Notes: generated by a model not told the origin, from the sequence alone. 64,000 nucleotides of DNA from Pseudoalteromonas denitrificans DSM 6059 (GCF_900112265.1 NZ_FOLO01000002.1:118205-182204); one strand, 5' to 3'; shown: positions 43,700-54,382, numbered from the stretch's first letter. Made by a program: numbers and translations.

Positions 43700-44767
43700 C
43701 TAAAAAACAACATCTATACCAAAAGTAATTGATTCGCTATCGCCTGCTACAGCTAAATTAACTGAATCATCTTCGACATCATCGTACTGAATTTTAAATG
43801 CGGCAGAGGAATGAAAATCCCAACGAATACCAAAGGAAGTCGTATTGTGATTTTCACCATCGGTTGCATCTTGTTCATAATCGGCATAGGAGATGAAAGG
43901 TGTTATATTATCAAATCGATAACCAACACTAACCATATAAGTATCAAAATCATCTCCTAAATCAAGTTTATTTAACTCGGTTAAAATGAATAAATTTCCA
44001 AAATCTGCATTAACGGCTAAACCATAAAATTTACCATCTCTTTCCATATTGCCATTGCCAAAATCATAAGGTTGGCCTGATATTTCTCTTTCATTTGTAT
44101 ATTGCATATGGGTGGCTCTTATTTCAAGCCAGTCATTATTTACTTGAATTACCCCCCCAAGTATATCTTTCCATATTTCTCTAACGGGCACTTTAAAAAA
44201 GAAATCTGATAATAATTTGTTATGGGTATCATCTTCGCGGCCACCGTAAAGATTTGCACTCAAAGACCAGTCGCCAATAGAGCCACTATATAATGCATTG
44301 ATGCCGTTATAGTTGAATATTTGCCAAGTGTAATTATCGGCAGGCGCACGCATCCAAACATATGCATACCCCACATCAAAAAAATCAGAATAGTAGAATA
44401 AAGGTAGGCGTTTTTTGCCGGCTTGGAGTGTCCAATTTTCATTTAAATCATATGAAATATATGCCCATTCAAATTTAGCATCATAATCGTTTGCACCTCT
44501 GGCTACTACTTGTGCAGTAGCTGTTAAACCTTCAGTTAAATCTCCTGTAAATTGTAAACCAAATAATGATTCTGGTTTCATTGAAAAGTCTTCAGTATAT
44601 GTGCTTACGATAGGGTAGTCGGCTAAAAAAGTTGCTTCATTACCAAAAACACCTTTACCACTTAATACCTTCCCTCCGTTTACACTTGCAAAGCCTGAAA
44701 TGTTTATTTCTGCTTGCAGAGGTAGTGAATAAGCCACTATCAATGCAAATAATAATTTAATTTTCAT
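43700..44767 (-). CDS. Porin-like outer-membrane protein, second copy
   Basis: This 355-residue protein has a signal peptide ending LPLQA and then INISGFASVNGGKVL. Its beta-strand-rich body (FEWAYISYDLNENWTLQAGK, FYLAVNADF-like strands) ends GIDVVF with terminal Phe. It is the upstream partner of the small PstS-like gene and paralogous in layout to 1740-2897. It is divergent from a chemoreceptor gene across 150 bp. The channel's substrate is not known. Confidence 0.78.
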   Translation of the reverse strand: MKIKLLFALIVAYSLPLQAEINISGFASVNGGKVLSGKGVFGNEATFLADYPIVSTYTEDFSMKPESLFGLQFTGDLTEGLTATAQVVARGANDYDAKFEWAYISYDLNENWTLQAGKKRLPLFYYSDFFDVGYAYVWMRAPADNYTWQIFNYNGINALYSGSIGDWSLSANLYGGREDDTHNKLLSDFFFKVPVREIWKDILGGVIQVNNDWLEIRATHMQYTNEREISGQPYDFGNGNMERDGKFYGLAVNADFGNLFILTELNKLDLGDDFDTYMVSVGYRFDNITPFISYADYEQDATDGENHNTTSFGIRWDFHSSAAFKIQYDDVEDDSVNLAVAGDSESITFGIDVVF

Positions 44768-44917
44768 TATTTTTCCCCGATATGGATTAAAACTAATCGA
44801 AGAAATTATAGTCTATTTAAAAAAAAACTAGATAAATTCATAAAATAGTTAACAATTAGGAGATAAATGATAGGTTTAATTATGCAATTATATTGAAATG
44901 AAGGTTTGGAGTATTAT

Positions 44918-46537
44918 ATGTCGAATGGTTTTTCATTCAATAACTTAAGTATCACAAAAAAAATACATGCAATTACAAGCATTGCAGTTATTGTTTTTAT
45001 TGTATCAGCAGTTATTAACTATAGCGCTATGGTGGATAATAAACATGCTTTAGATGAATTACAGACTGTATCTTATAAAGTGGTTCAATTAGCTACATCT
45101 AATAAGTATTTACTTGAAAAACTTGATGATTTATATACGCAGGCTGTAACATTTGGTGACGGTGATTTGGTTGGTAAAGCAGATACAACAAAAAAAGAAA
45201 TACAAAAATATTTAGAGGAATTAAATTCACTTGATTCTAGTTATAAAGGAACTGAGATTAAACTTTTAAACGAATATGCTCAGATATCATCTAAAATAGC
45301 AACAGGTATGATTGATGGCACTGCTGACTTTTCTAAAATACAAGAAGATGCAAAAAGTAAATCTTCTAAATTTGAACTTTTATTAAATAGTTTTAAGTCA
45401 ATTCAAAATAAATCTGACGCGCGCTTTATTGAGTTAGTACAAAGTACGCAAAAACGTTCTGATGATGCATTATTTTTAATGTTTTCTATTAGCAGTATTA
45501 TGCTATTAGGTCTAATTGCTTTAGCTGTATTCATCGCTAAAAAAATTGGCTTTGCTGCAAGTAATGCTGCTAATTCTTTAGAGTTACTCGCCAGTGGTGG
45601 TGGTAATTTGAGTTCGAAACTTCCTATTTGTTCTAATGATGAAATAGGCCAGGTTGCAATTCATTTTAATGCGTTTATTGGTGTTTTAAAAGGGTCTGTA
45701 CTAGATATTATGGCTGTTGTAGAGCCATTAATGGAAAATTCAACGCGTTTAGTACAAGGTATGGAAAAAGCGGAATCAGCTACAACTCAACAGTCAACAG
45801 ATGCTGAGATTGTGCGTCAATCTATGGAAGAGATGAAACAAAGTGTTGGAGATATTTCTTCATCTGCTGCAAATGCGGCTGGAGCAGCCCAAGTTGCAGA
45901 GAAAGAAGTTGAGCAAAGTTTACAGCAAATTAATATTTCTATGAAAATGTCTCAGGCTTTAAGTGAAGAAATACAAAGCGCTTCATCTACGATAGATCAA
46001 CTGGCCAGCGATACGCAAAATGTAACGCAAATATTGAATGTTATTACTTCAATAGCAGAACAAACTAATTTACTTGCATTAAATGCTGCAATTGAAGCCG
46101 CTAGAGCAGGAGAGCAAGGTCGTGGTTTTGCTGTTGTTGCTGATGAAGTGAGGGAGTTAGCATCTAGAACAGCTAAATCAACAAATGAAATTCGCGAATT
46201 ATTAACTGTGTTAACCAGTGCTGCTAATGAATCAGTCGGAGCCATGAATTCGGCTAGAGATATGGCTAAAGATAATGCAAATTCCGCACAAGAAACTGGT
46301 GTGTCAATAGAAAAAATATCAGAACAAATCTTATCAATAAATGGTATGAATGCCCAAATAGCTGCGGCTACTGAGGAGCAAACTTCTGTTGCTGCAATGG
46401 TTGTTGACAATGTATCTAATATGCATAGTTCATTTGAAGATACTCAAGAATCATTAAAATCAATTAGAGAAGTGGCAAAAAACCTTCATTATTTATCTGA
46501 TAATTTATTAGACGCTACATCTAAGTTTGAAGTCTAA
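44918..46537 (+). CDS. Methyl-accepting chemotaxis protein
   Basis: The product from ATG 44918 (GGAG six bases upstream) is about 539 residues. It has TM1 ([17 protein letters not shown]), a helical periplasmic sensor of about 145 residues, TM2 ([21 protein letters not shown]), a HAMP region and the cytoplasmic coiled coil. The hairpin tip is [38 protein letters not shown], split here only by its conserved order. It signals to CheA/CheW. Divergence from the porin/PstS-like pair hints that it may read out that binding protein. Confidence 0.93.
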   Translation: MSNGFSFNNLSITKKIHAITSIAVIVFIVSAVINYSAMVDNKHALDELQTVSYKVVQLATSNKYLLEKLDDLYTQAVTFGDGDLVGKADTTKKEIQKYLEELNSLDSSYKGTEIKLLNEYAQISSKIATGMIDGTADFSKIQEDAKSKSSKFELLLNSFKSIQNKSDARFIELVQSTQKRSDDALFLMFSISSIMLLGLIALAVFIAKKIGFAASNAANSLELLASGGGNLSSKLPICSNDEIGQVAIHFNAFIGVLKGSVLDIMAVVEPLMENSTRLVQGMEKAESATTQQSTDAEIVRQSMEEMKQSVGDISSSAANAAGAAQVAEKEVEQSLQQINISMKMSQALSEEIQSASSTIDQLASDTQNVTQILNVITSIAEQTNLLALNAAIEAARAGEQGRGFAVVADEVRELASRTAKSTNEIRELLTVLTSAANESVGAMNSARDMAKDNANSAQETGVSIEKISEQILSINGMNAQIAAATEEQTSVAAMVVDNVSNMHSSFEDTQESLKSIREVAKNLHYLSDNLLDATSKFEV

Positions 46538-46570
46538 TATATACAGATACTTGTTACTCTAAAGTAATAC

Positions 46571-46615
46571 ATTGTTTGTATTGTTTGTATTGTTTGTATT
46601 GTTTGTATTGTTTTT
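46571..46615. repeat. 9-bp tandem repeat, 4 perfect and 1 imperfect copies
   Basis: The unit ATTGTTTGT is repeated head to tail from 46571, with the fifth copy ending in TTTTT. It lies 34 bp after the chemoreceptor stop. Confidence 0.95.
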
Positions 46616-46645
46616 ATTTTTATGGCTAAAATGATTTTAAATCAT

Positions 46646-46675
46646 ATCTTTTTGTATCTTTTTGCATCTTTTTGA
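46646..46675. repeat. 10-bp tandem repeat, 3 copies
   Basis: ATCTTTTTG plus T, C or A, three times. It directly follows the palindrome ATGATTTTAAATCAT (46631-46645) and lies 72 bp before the FapA-family start. Confidence 0.9.
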
Positions 46676-46746
46676 GACATAGCTTAACATTTTATTGAAG
46701 TTGTGCTCCAATGGGGTATAACTTTAATTATGGAAGTAGGTTATTA

Positions 46747-48375
46747 ATGTCGTTGTTTTCGCTAAATCAAGAAACGAAGCAAGTACAGTTAGTTCAGCAT
46801 CCTGTTGACTCCGGTTATCCTGCGTCTGCAGATCAGCTTGTTGAGTTAATAGAAGCATCTGAATTTTCTGAGTATGAGCTTGATTTAGCATCTATCCGCT
46901 CACTTTTTACAAATTCCAATACAATTAAAGCACCTCCTTATTTTATTGCCAAAGCCGTAGATGCAACTATTACAGTCAAAATTGATGACACTAATATGAC
47001 AGCAGAAGCAACGTTAATTACAGCCAAGGGGGGGGGAATAGCCAACGCTGATAATATGATTTTGGTTTTAGAAGAAGCTGGAGTGAAAAACGGAATCAAT
47101 AACAAAGCAATTGAGAGTTTTTTAGGGCGCCAATTTGAATGCCAAGGTGGGGATTCTTATTCAGGAATTGTTGCACATGGTAAGCGAACCAAAGATGGTG
47201 ATGATACACGTTTTGTGCGTTTGTGTGCTACGGCTCAAGATCGTGTTTTAAGCCCTCAAACAAAAGATGATGGTAAGGTTGATATGCGTGATTTAGGTGC
47301 TTTGATCACAGTTAATCCTGGAACACCTTTAATGCAACGCATACCACCTTCATTAGGTGAAGATGGCTATTCTGTTTTTGGAGATATTTTACCAGCAAAA
47401 CCTGGACGTGACTTTCCACTTCAAATTATGGATGGAACAGCACTAGATCCAAAAAACCCAGATATACTCGTTGCTGATGCCGTGGGAGTTCCCGTGGCTG
47501 TTTCTAGAGGTATGCGTGTTGATGATGTTGTGTGTTATAACAATGTTGATGTAACAACTGGTCATATTGAATTTGATGGCAGTGTGATTGTTTCCGGTGA
47601 TGTAAAAGATGGCATGAAGATTAAAGCAACTGGTGATATCACCGTATTAGGGTTTGTTGAATCAGCTGAAATTATTTCAGAATCAGCTGTTACTGTAATA
47701 CACGGTGTTATTGGTAGAAAGCGCGAAGAAGGAAGTGACTTTACGTGTAGTGTTCAAGCTAATAGCAATGTATCTATAGGGTATTCCCAGTACAGTAAAT
47801 TGAATTCTGGTCAAGATTTAATGATTGATAAACAAGCCTTACATTGTGAATTATCTGCAAGGCGTTTAATTCGTGTTGGTAAAGGAGATAAACCCAGAGG
47901 TAAAATTATTGGTGGTCAAATAATTGATGCACTAAGAGTTGAAACTGGAGAGTTAGGCGCACCATCAGGAACAAAAACAAAGATATATTTAGCACAATAT
48001 TGGCATGAACTGAGAGAAAAATTAAACCACCTTTCTGCGTTGGAAAAAACGATTAATTCAAAATCAAATGTTTTAAAACAAGCAAAAAAGAAAGCTGAAA
48101 AAATTCCTGGAGCAGAACAAAAAAGGCTCTATCTGGCTAAAATTAAAGCCAGCGAAGATCAGCTACTGACTAAACTTAAAAAAGTTTATAAAAATAGAGA
48201 TATTTTACGAAAAAAACTAAAAATGTTGTTGCAAACAAGCAGGTTAACTATTAATGAATTAATGCACCCAGGTGTGGAGCTTCACATTGCAAAAGATAAT
48301 AAACACTTTTCTCGAATTTACCCGCCGAACTTACTAAAAGTAACAGAGGGTAAAATTACACAAACCTTTAAATAA
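46747..48375 (+). CDS. FapA-family (DUF342) protein
   Basis: This 542-residue protein from ATG 46747 begins MSLFSLNQETKQVQLV. The N-terminal part is followed by the FapA beta-helix core (KPGRDFPLQI, GHIEFDGSVIVSGDVKDGMK, ITVLGFVESAEI, IIGGQIIDALRVETGELGAP). A C-terminal coiled coil (about 425-510, many Lys/Leu) and a short tail (LHPGVELHIAKDN-like) complete it. The family is known as polymerase-like or flagellar-assembly-linked in Vibrio, but its biochemistry is poorly defined. Two upstream codons in frame lack a ribosome site. It converges with rnt. Confidence 0.85.
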   Translation: MSLFSLNQETKQVQLVQHPVDSGYPASADQLVELIEASEFSEYELDLASIRSLFTNSNTIKAPPYFIAKAVDATITVKIDDTNMTAEATLITAKGGGIANADNMILVLEEAGVKNGINNKAIESFLGRQFECQGGDSYSGIVAHGKRTKDGDDTRFVRLCATAQDRVLSPQTKDDGKVDMRDLGALITVNPGTPLMQRIPPSLGEDGYSVFGDILPAKPGRDFPLQIMDGTALDPKNPDILVADAVGVPVAVSRGMRVDDVVCYNNVDVTTGHIEFDGSVIVSGDVKDGMKIKATGDITVLGFVESAEIISESAVTVIHGVIGRKREEGSDFTCSVQANSNVSIGYSQYSKLNSGQDLMIDKQALHCELSARRLIRVGKGDKPRGKIIGGQIIDALRVETGELGAPSGTKTKIYLAQYWHELREKLNHLSALEKTINSKSNVLKQAKKKAEKIPGAEQKRLYLAKIKASEDQLLTKLKKVYKNRDILRKKLKMLLQTSRLTINELMHPGVELHIAKDNKHFSRIYPPNLLKVTEGKITQTFK

Positions 48376-48376
48376 A

Positions 48377-49054
48377 TTAACTTTCAGCTGTACTTTGAAC
48401 AATAGAGTCATCTTCTGAAGGCGCGTCAGCTAATGGCCACCCTCCTAATGCTTGCCATTTATTAACGATAAAGCAAAATAACTCAGCCGTACGTTCGGTA
48501 TCATACAAAGCACTATGTGCTTGGTTGTTATCAAACTCGATATTAGCAGCTCTACAGGCTTTTGCTAACACTGTTTGACCTAATGCTAAACCTGATAATG
48601 TTGTAGTATCAAAGCTTACAAAAGGGTGAAAAGGAGTGCGTTTTATATTGCAGCGTTCAATTGCGCTATTTAGAAAACCATGATCAAATGCTGCATTGTG
48701 TGCAACAATCACTGAGCGTTGACAACCCACTGCTTTTTGCGCTTTTCGTACGGCCTTACAAATTTCTTTTATAGCCTCAGATTCTGGTACTGCGCCTCGT
48801 AATGCACTAAATGGTTGTATACCATTAAAGTCGATTGCAGCTTGTTCAATATTGGCGCCTTCAAATGGTTCAACATGAAAATGTAATGTATGGTCAAGTG
48901 AAATAATACCATCGTCATTCATTTTTAATATACTGACTGCAATTTCTAATAGGGCATCTGTTTTGTTATTAAAGCCAGCTGTTTCTACATCAATAACAAC
49001 AGGGAAATAACCTCGAAAGCGTTTTGAAAAGAGTGTTTGTTCGTTTGAAGACAT
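48377..49054 (-). CDS. rnt: Ribonuclease T
   Basis: This 225-residue DEDDh exonuclease has Exo I with [10 protein letters not shown], Exo II around [19 protein letters not shown], and Exo III with [16 protein letters not shown] (His plus Asp). It trims 3' ends of tRNAs and stable RNAs and turns over the tRNA CCA end. The C-terminal acidic tail is short. rnt adjacent to motY is conserved in vibrios and Alteromonadales, which supports the lineage call. Confidence 0.97.
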   Translation of the reverse strand: MSSNEQTLFSKRFRGYFPVVIDVETAGFNNKTDALLEIAVSILKMNDDGIISLDHTLHFHVEPFEGANIEQAAIDFNGIQPFSALRGAVPESEAIKEICKAVRKAQKAVGCQRSVIVAHNAAFDHGFLNSAIERCNIKRTPFHPFVSFDTTTLSGLALGQTVLAKACRAANIEFDNNQAHSALYDTERTAELFCFIVNKWQALGGWPLADAPSEDDSIVQSTAES

Positions 49055-49249
49055 GAGTTATTTATTCAGGTTTTTAATGAAGGGTATTATACTTAAATAA
49101 TATTTAAATACCTAAACCTATCAATTAAAGTTAACTTTTTTGAAATGAGGCCGATAAATTGCATAGAGATATACGCTATTTTATTTGTCTATTATTAATC
49201 TAGTTATTTTTAATAGTCAGATGCAGTTGTTTTTATTGGAGTTAAATTT

Positions 49250-50140
49250 GTGTTTAGTCGTGTAACCTGTTTATTTTTACATTTTTATTTGTTTTATGTA
49301 TTTTTTTTCAGCTCGTATGCTCTGGCAGGTATTCGGCAATATACGGCCAATGCGGATGAGTCTATATGGGAGTTAGAAAAGACAACTCGTTTATCGTGTC
49401 GATTGAATCATACCATTCCAGCATATGGTGAAGCACAATTTAATAGTTATGCCAGTAAATCTAAACCTATGTCATTTACAATTGATATGTTAATTAAACC
49501 AAATGATTATGATGTCGCTGCGGTAAAATCAATCCCCCCTATGTGGAAACCAGGTATACCTTCAAAAGAGCTTGCTAATTTGAAATTATTAAAGCAGTTC
49601 GATGGTGAGCTTGATAGTAAAACAACTTGGTTGATGCTAACTGAGCTGGAAAAAGGTTTCACTCCTACTTTTTATTATCAAGATTGGAATAATCAGAACG
49701 ACAAAATATTAGTAGGATTATTATCTGTTAACTTTAAAAAAGTATATTTAGAATTTTTAAAGTGCAGAGATAGAATGCTTGCATATAGCTTTGAAGACAT
49801 TGCTTTTACAGTTATGAACTATGAATCAAATACAGGTGAATTAACTAAAGCGTCAAAAAAGCGTCTTGATAAAATAGGTGAATATTTAAAAAATGATCCA
49901 AGCATAGAATCAGTTTTAATTTCAGCATATACAGACAGCTATGGTGGCCGATACTTGAATGAAACCTGGTCTAAAAAACGCGCAAAGGCAATTAAAGCTT
50001 ATATGACAGACTTAGGTGTTGAAGCTCTAAGAGTTAAAGTGGAAGGCTTTGGTGAGAAACGTCATATCTCTTCAAATAGAACAATCTTAGGAAGAGATAA
50101 AAACAGAAGAGTTGTGATCCAAATAGCTAAACCTAATTAA
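49250..50140 (+). CDS. motY: Sodium-driven flagellar motor protein MotY
   Basis: This 296-residue protein has a signal peptide (about 1-27, ending ALA). An N-terminal MotY domain (GIRQYTANADESIWELEKTT, LSCRLNHTIPAYGEAQF) binds the stator complex. A C-terminal OmpA-like peptidoglycan-binding domain follows (VLISAYTDSYGGRYLNETWSK, KRAKAIKAYM, VEGFGEKRHISSN, GRDKNRRVVI). It is part of the T ring of Na+-driven polar flagella. It starts at GTG 49250 after TTGGAG. It is divergent from rnt. Confidence 0.95.
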   Translation: MFSRVTCLFLHFYLFYVFFFSSYALAGIRQYTANADESIWELEKTTRLSCRLNHTIPAYGEAQFNSYASKSKPMSFTIDMLIKPNDYDVAAVKSIPPMWKPGIPSKELANLKLLKQFDGELDSKTTWLMLTELEKGFTPTFYYQDWNNQNDKILVGLLSVNFKKVYLEFLKCRDRMLAYSFEDIAFTVMNYESNTGELTKASKKRLDKIGEYLKNDPSIESVLISAYTDSYGGRYLNETWSKKRAKAIKAYMTDLGVEALRVKVEGFGEKRHISSNRTILGRDKNRRVVIQIAKPN

Positions 50141-50149
50141 TCTAAACTT

Positions 50150-50476
50150 TTATTGAGTGATCATTACACTTATTTCAGTCCATTGATTTTGCTGATATAT
50201 ACTTATTTTAACTTTGTTTTCATTTATTCTATAAAAAAAAGTATAGCGACCGATATCCTCAATAATTTTATCTGGTGCACCTAATTGAGTATGGTAAAAA
50301 GCGAGTACATCTGTATCTGGCATTTTTACAAAACCATTTAAGATCATCGGATATTCACCATCTAATTTCATTTTTATATCTGTATCATCAGGTAGGGGAA
50401 TGCTATCTATATTCGCATAACTGTAAAAGCTTATTAAACAAATAAATAATGATAAAATAGATATGAAGCGACTCAT
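50150..50476 (-). CDS. Small periplasmic protein of unknown function
   Basis: This 108-residue protein has a signal peptide (RFISILSLFICLISFYSYA) and a short body (PDDTDIKMKLDGEYPMILNG, DVLAFYHTQLGAPDKI, YTFFYRINENKVKISIY). It starts 3 bp after the stop of the CBS-domain gene, so the two form an operon. I do not recognise the family. Confidence 0.7.
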   Translation of the reverse strand: MSRFISILSLFICLISFYSYANIDSIPLPDDTDIKMKLDGEYPMILNGFVKMPDTDVLAFYHTQLGAPDKIIEDIGRYTFFYRINENKVKISIYQQNQWTEISVMITQ

Positions 50477-50479
50477 AAT

Positions 50480-50905
50480 TTAATTCTCCCTTTCTAATAA
50501 TAATAAGGATAGCTTAACAAAATCAGAAGAGGTGACTATTCCTTGCAATTTATTTTCGTTGCTAACGATTGGTAAACAGCCGTGACGATTTGATAAGAAA
50601 AACTGTGCAGCATCGACTAAAGGCATATCTGGATTTGCAAAGACTATTTTTTTATCAATTAATTCATTTACACTAATGGACTTTTCTCTTCTTTCAAGTG
50701 CTGATGAACCATAGTTGTCGAGTAAATACATTACTTTAGAGATGATGGACTTTTGTGTTACAACGCCAATAAATTCATTGTTCTGTGAGATTGGGACGTG
50801 GCGTATTTGTGACTCTTTCATGAGTTGATGCACTTCAAACATACTGTTTTCTGCATCAAGCTGAAATACTGATGTTGTCATGATATCGGCAATTACTTTA
50901 TTCAT
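50480..50905 (-). CDS. CBS-domain pair protein
   Basis: This 141-residue protein consists of two CBS motifs (VIADIMTTSVFQLDAENSMF, IRHVPISQNNEFIGVVTQKS; and ELIDKKIVFANPDMPLVDAA, HGCLPIVSNENKLQGIVTSSD). Such stand-alone Bateman modules bind adenine nucleotides and regulate partner proteins. The partner is unknown, but the next gene of the operon is a secreted protein. Confidence 0.9.
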   Translation of the reverse strand: MNKVIADIMTTSVFQLDAENSMFEVHQLMKESQIRHVPISQNNEFIGVVTQKSIISKVMYLLDNYGSSALERREKSISVNELIDKKIVFANPDMPLVDAAQFFLSNRHGCLPIVSNENKLQGIVTSSDFVKLSLLLLEREN

Positions 50906-50950
50906 AAGATCTCCTTGTAATTATTACTATAAACAATCATTTATTTTTTT

Positions 50951-52933
50951 TCATATTTTATTTCGTTTTAAATCTCTTACTGTAAACCTAGCTGGATGTA
51001 ACGCTTCATTCATCGCTAAATCAATGGGTAAGGGTTCATCAAATATTTCACTGCATAATAGTTCGGCACATAGGGGGGCACTACATAAACCTCTAGCACC
51101 TAAACCAGTGAAAATATAAAGCCCAGAAGTTGAAGAGTGATAAGGTAAGTACCCGTACTTACTACCATGACGTAATGTCGCAAAACTTGTTTGATAGCTG
51201 TTAATATCAGTTATTTGGCCAACCAAAGGCATATGATCAAAGCTAGTGCAGCGAATAGCAGCTTTAGCACTGGTAATGTCATTTAGATCTTGAGTAAATT
51301 CACATTCACCGTAAAAATCAGTAACTTGTTTTAGGTTAATACTATTATCATTTTCACTGATGTGAATCTCTTTACTATTTTTAGTAAAAGTGGCACCAAT
51401 ACAGTGATGTTCTAAATAATTTGGTGTTAAGTAACCTTTGTGGCATAAAACAGTTGATAGTTTTTCCGATTTATCAGTTGCTTTGATATGGCTAACTTGA
51501 CCTCTCACAGGGTGTAAATCTAATGATTTTGTTTGTTCGAATGTATCTGAATGCTCACCGGCTGCAATAATTATTTGAGAGTATGGCCCGTGCTCAGTTT
51601 TACCATCAAACAAATACCAGCAATCTTCCTTTTGATAAAACTTTTCAACTTTGGTGTTTGTATTTAACTTAAATGATTTGATTGCATAACTATAATCTAA
51701 TATCGCTTTTACAAGTTGAGGTGGGTTGATCCAACCACCTTGTTCAATGAATAGGCCTGAATAAGGTGTGACAACATTCGCGATAGTTGATGCTTGTTCT
51801 TTTGTAACAAAGCGAATTAAATCTTGAGGCCATTTATTTTGCTCTATGAGTGATGCCTGTCTTTTTTGTTTTTCTTCATTTATGGCATGAAGCAATACAC
51901 CACACCATTGATGAGAAAATTCATATCCTTTAGTTAAAACCTCATCGTAACAACGTCTAGCATAAAAAAAACTATGAGCATAAAACTGACTTTCACGGCT
52001 AAAATTAGCTTGTAAATGAGGATATAAGGCACCTTGCTGATTATGAGATGCGCCCATAGCAACATCTTTATCTTTGCAAAATATATCAAAACTAGCTGCG
52101 CGCTTACTAAGAGATAAAGCTAAACTCGCAGTGGCTATTCCACCACCAATAATTGCAATCTTATCTATCTTTTTAGCATTTCTGGGGTAATATTTAGGAG
52201 TAGAGTATTTATCATTCGCTTTTAATAATTGGCCACTGATCATCTCTCGTTTTTTACCAAAACCCTTGTGTTTTTGGACCGTGAAGCCAGCTTCAATTAA
52301 TCCTCTACGAACAAAGCCTGACGCAGTAAATGTTGCAAAAGTACAGTTGTCACGACCAAGATTTGCCATTGCATTAAACAATGATTGCTGCCACATATCA
52401 GGATTTTTACTGGGAGCGAAACCATCTAAATACCAAGCGTCAATAATTCCTTTCTTTTGAAAACATAGCTGAGGAAGCGTCTCTTCTATGTCGCCAAACC
52501 ATAAATCTAAAACAATGGCACCCTCACAAAACTCTACTCGATGGCAGCCTTGCATTGCAATCGGATATTGAGAGATGAGTTTATCTGCGTAAGGTTTTAA
52601 ACTAGGCCAAGCTGCAAGAGATTGTGCTAGATCATTCTTTTTTATTGGGTACTTTTCAAAAGAGATGAAATGGAGTTTTTTAACCAATTTATTTTCACAT
52701 AGCGCAAATTGTTGCCATGTGTTTAAAAAGTTGAGTCCAGTGCCAAAACCGGTTTCAGCAATTACAAAGTGAGTTTGATCATGCTTACTCAATCTTTCAA
52801 TGATTTGATTTTTTTCAACAAATACAAAAGTAGATTCTGCTAAGCCATCATCAGTGGAAAAATAAATATCATCAAATTTATCTGCAACAGGCGTTCCTGA
52901 TTCGTTGAAATAAATGTGTGCGTTTTTTATCAT
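50951..52933 (-). CDS. mnmC: Bifunctional tRNA 5-methylaminomethyl-2-thiouridine protein MnmC
   Basis: This 660-residue protein joins two domains. The N-terminal methyltransferase (about 1-235; FVIAETGFGTGLNFLNTWQQF, WYLDGFAPSKNPDMW) makes mnm5U from nm5U. The C-terminal FAD oxidoreductase (from about 255; KIAIIGGGIATASLALSLSK) converts cmnm5U to nm5U (IIAAGEHSD, TGLGARGLCSAPLCAE). This completes the wobble modification started by MnmE/MnmG. mnmC divergent from fabB is the conserved gammaproteobacterial arrangement. Confidence 0.97.
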   Translation of the reverse strand: MIKNAHIYFNESGTPVADKFDDIYFSTDDGLAESTFVFVEKNQIIERLSKHDQTHFVIAETGFGTGLNFLNTWQQFALCENKLVKKLHFISFEKYPIKKNDLAQSLAAWPSLKPYADKLISQYPIAMQGCHRVEFCEGAIVLDLWFGDIEETLPQLCFQKKGIIDAWYLDGFAPSKNPDMWQQSLFNAMANLGRDNCTFATFTASGFVRRGLIEAGFTVQKHKGFGKKREMISGQLLKANDKYSTPKYYPRNAKKIDKIAIIGGGIATASLALSLSKRAASFDIFCKDKDVAMGASHNQQGALYPHLQANFSRESQFYAHSFFYARRCYDEVLTKGYEFSHQWCGVLLHAINEEKQKRQASLIEQNKWPQDLIRFVTKEQASTIANVVTPYSGLFIEQGGWINPPQLVKAILDYSYAIKSFKLNTNTKVEKFYQKEDCWYLFDGKTEHGPYSQIIIAAGEHSDTFEQTKSLDLHPVRGQVSHIKATDKSEKLSTVLCHKGYLTPNYLEHHCIGATFTKNSKEIHISENDNSINLKQVTDFYGECEFTQDLNDITSAKAAIRCTSFDHMPLVGQITDINSYQTSFATLRHGSKYGYLPYHSSTSGLYIFTGLGARGLCSAPLCAELLCSEIFDEPLPIDLAMNEALHPARFTVRDLKRNKI

Positions 52934-53147
52934 ATGGGCTTATTACTTACTTTTTTTCATCATTTTAAGGGTTTTTATTGTAAATACACGTATTTAATTC
53001 ATAAAATAGCCCAAGAATAATGATATAAATTGAACGTTCTTTTAAACTTTGGGTCAGTTATAGCAATAAACAGCACAAAGCTGACCAGTTTAACTTCATT
53101 TATAAGTAAAATAACCAGCAATTAAGTTTGTAACGTAGGAGAGCCCC

Positions 53148-54359
53148 ATGAAAAGAGCCGTAATTACGGGGATCGGTATTGTATCTAGTATCGGTAACGA
53201 TAAGAAAGAAGTATTAGAGTCACTTAAAACTGGCCGTTCAGGTATCAAATTTAACGAAGAATTTGCTGAATATAAATTACGTAGTCAGATTAGTGGTCAT
53301 ATCGATATTGATATTAAAGCGCATGTTGATCGTAAAGCATTACGTTTCATGGGTGAGGCTGCAGCTTACTCATATATAGCAATGGCCGAAGCAGTATCTG
53401 ATTCAGGTTTATCTGAAGAGCAAATCTCTGATCCTCGTACTGGTTTAGTTGTTGGTTCTGGTGGTGGTTCATCTAAATATCAGGTAGAAGCTGCTGACAT
53501 TTTACGTGAAAAAGGCGTAAAACGTGTTGGTCCTTACATGGTACCTCGTACTATGGCGAGTACTGCATCAGCATGTTTAGCAACACCATTTAAAATTAAA
53601 GGTGTTAACTATTCGATTAGTTCTGCATGTGCTACTTCTGCACACTGTATTGGTAACGCAGTAGAGCAAATTCAATTAGGCAAGCAAGATGTTGTGTTTG
53701 CTGGTGGCGGTGAAGAACTTCACTGGACACTTGCAATGGAATTTGATGCGATGGGTGCATTATCGACTAAATATAATGAAACACCTGAACAAGCATCACG
53801 TACTTATGATGCAAACCGTGATGGTTTTGTTATCTCTGGCGGCGGCGGTATTGTTGTTGTTGAAGAATTAGAGCATGCTTTAGCGCGTGGAGCACATATC
53901 TACGCTGAAGTTGTAGGTTATGGTGCAACTTCTGATGGTTACGATATGGTAGCGCCATCAGGCGAAGGTGCTGTACGTTGTATGAAGCAAGCTATGGAAA
54001 CTGTAGACGGTGAGATTGATTACTTAAATACTCACGGTACATCAACTCCTGTTGGAGATGTGAAAGAGCTTGGCGCGATTCAAGAAGTATTTGGTGGCAA
54101 ATCTCCAGCTATCAGTGCAACTAAAGCGATGACTGGTCACGCATTAGGTGCTGCTGGTGTTCATGAAGCGATTTTCTCATTATTAATGTTAGAAAATAAC
54201 TTTGTTGCTCCTTCAATTAATGTTGAAGAATTAGATGAGCAAGCGAAAGGTTTAGATATTGTTACTGAAAAACGTGATGTAGAACTAAATACTGTTATGT
54301 CTAACAGCTTTGGTTTTGGTGGTACTAACGCTACTTTAGTAATGCAAAAATACAAATAA
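53148..54359 (+). CDS. fabB: 3-oxoacyl-ACP synthase I (FabB)
   Basis: This 403-residue ketoacyl synthase begins [20 protein letters not shown]. It has the nucleophile Cys at about 163 ([15 protein letters not shown]) and the two active-site His in [10 protein letters not shown] and [14 protein letters not shown], plus [10 protein letters not shown] near the end. It elongates acyl-ACP and is needed for unsaturated fatty acids. Codon use is more biased (GGT, CGT, AAC) than its neighbours, a sign of high expression. GGAG precedes the ATG. A terminator follows. Confidence 0.97.
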   Translation: MKRAVITGIGIVSSIGNDKKEVLESLKTGRSGIKFNEEFAEYKLRSQISGHIDIDIKAHVDRKALRFMGEAAAYSYIAMAEAVSDSGLSEEQISDPRTGLVVGSGGGSSKYQVEAADILREKGVKRVGPYMVPRTMASTASACLATPFKIKGVNYSISSACATSAHCIGNAVEQIQLGKQDVVFAGGGEELHWTLAMEFDAMGALSTKYNETPEQASRTYDANRDGFVISGGGGIVVVEELEHALARGAHIYAEVVGYGATSDGYDMVAPSGEGAVRCMKQAMETVDGEIDYLNTHGTSTPVGDVKELGAIQEVFGGKSPAISATKAMTGHALGAAGVHEAIFSLLMLENNFVAPSINVEELDEQAKGLDIVTEKRDVELNTVMSNSFGFGGTNATLVMQKYK

Positions 54360-54382
54360 TATTGAGCTAAATTTTAATATTA

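Noticed and set aside
45997..46410. Antisense frame of 137 codons within the chemoreceptor gene
   Set aside because: It is the complement of the conserved signalling hairpin; a similar antisense frame occurs in the other chemoreceptor at 62255-62440, as expected from codon bias.
46571..46675. Possible CRISPR array
   Set aside because: Units are 9-10 bp, head to tail without spacers, and no cas genes are near. They are simple tandem repeats.
53053..53090. FadR-like operator before fabB (CTGACCAGTT)
   Set aside because: Only one half matches the FadR consensus; the other half is absent, so it was not listed.
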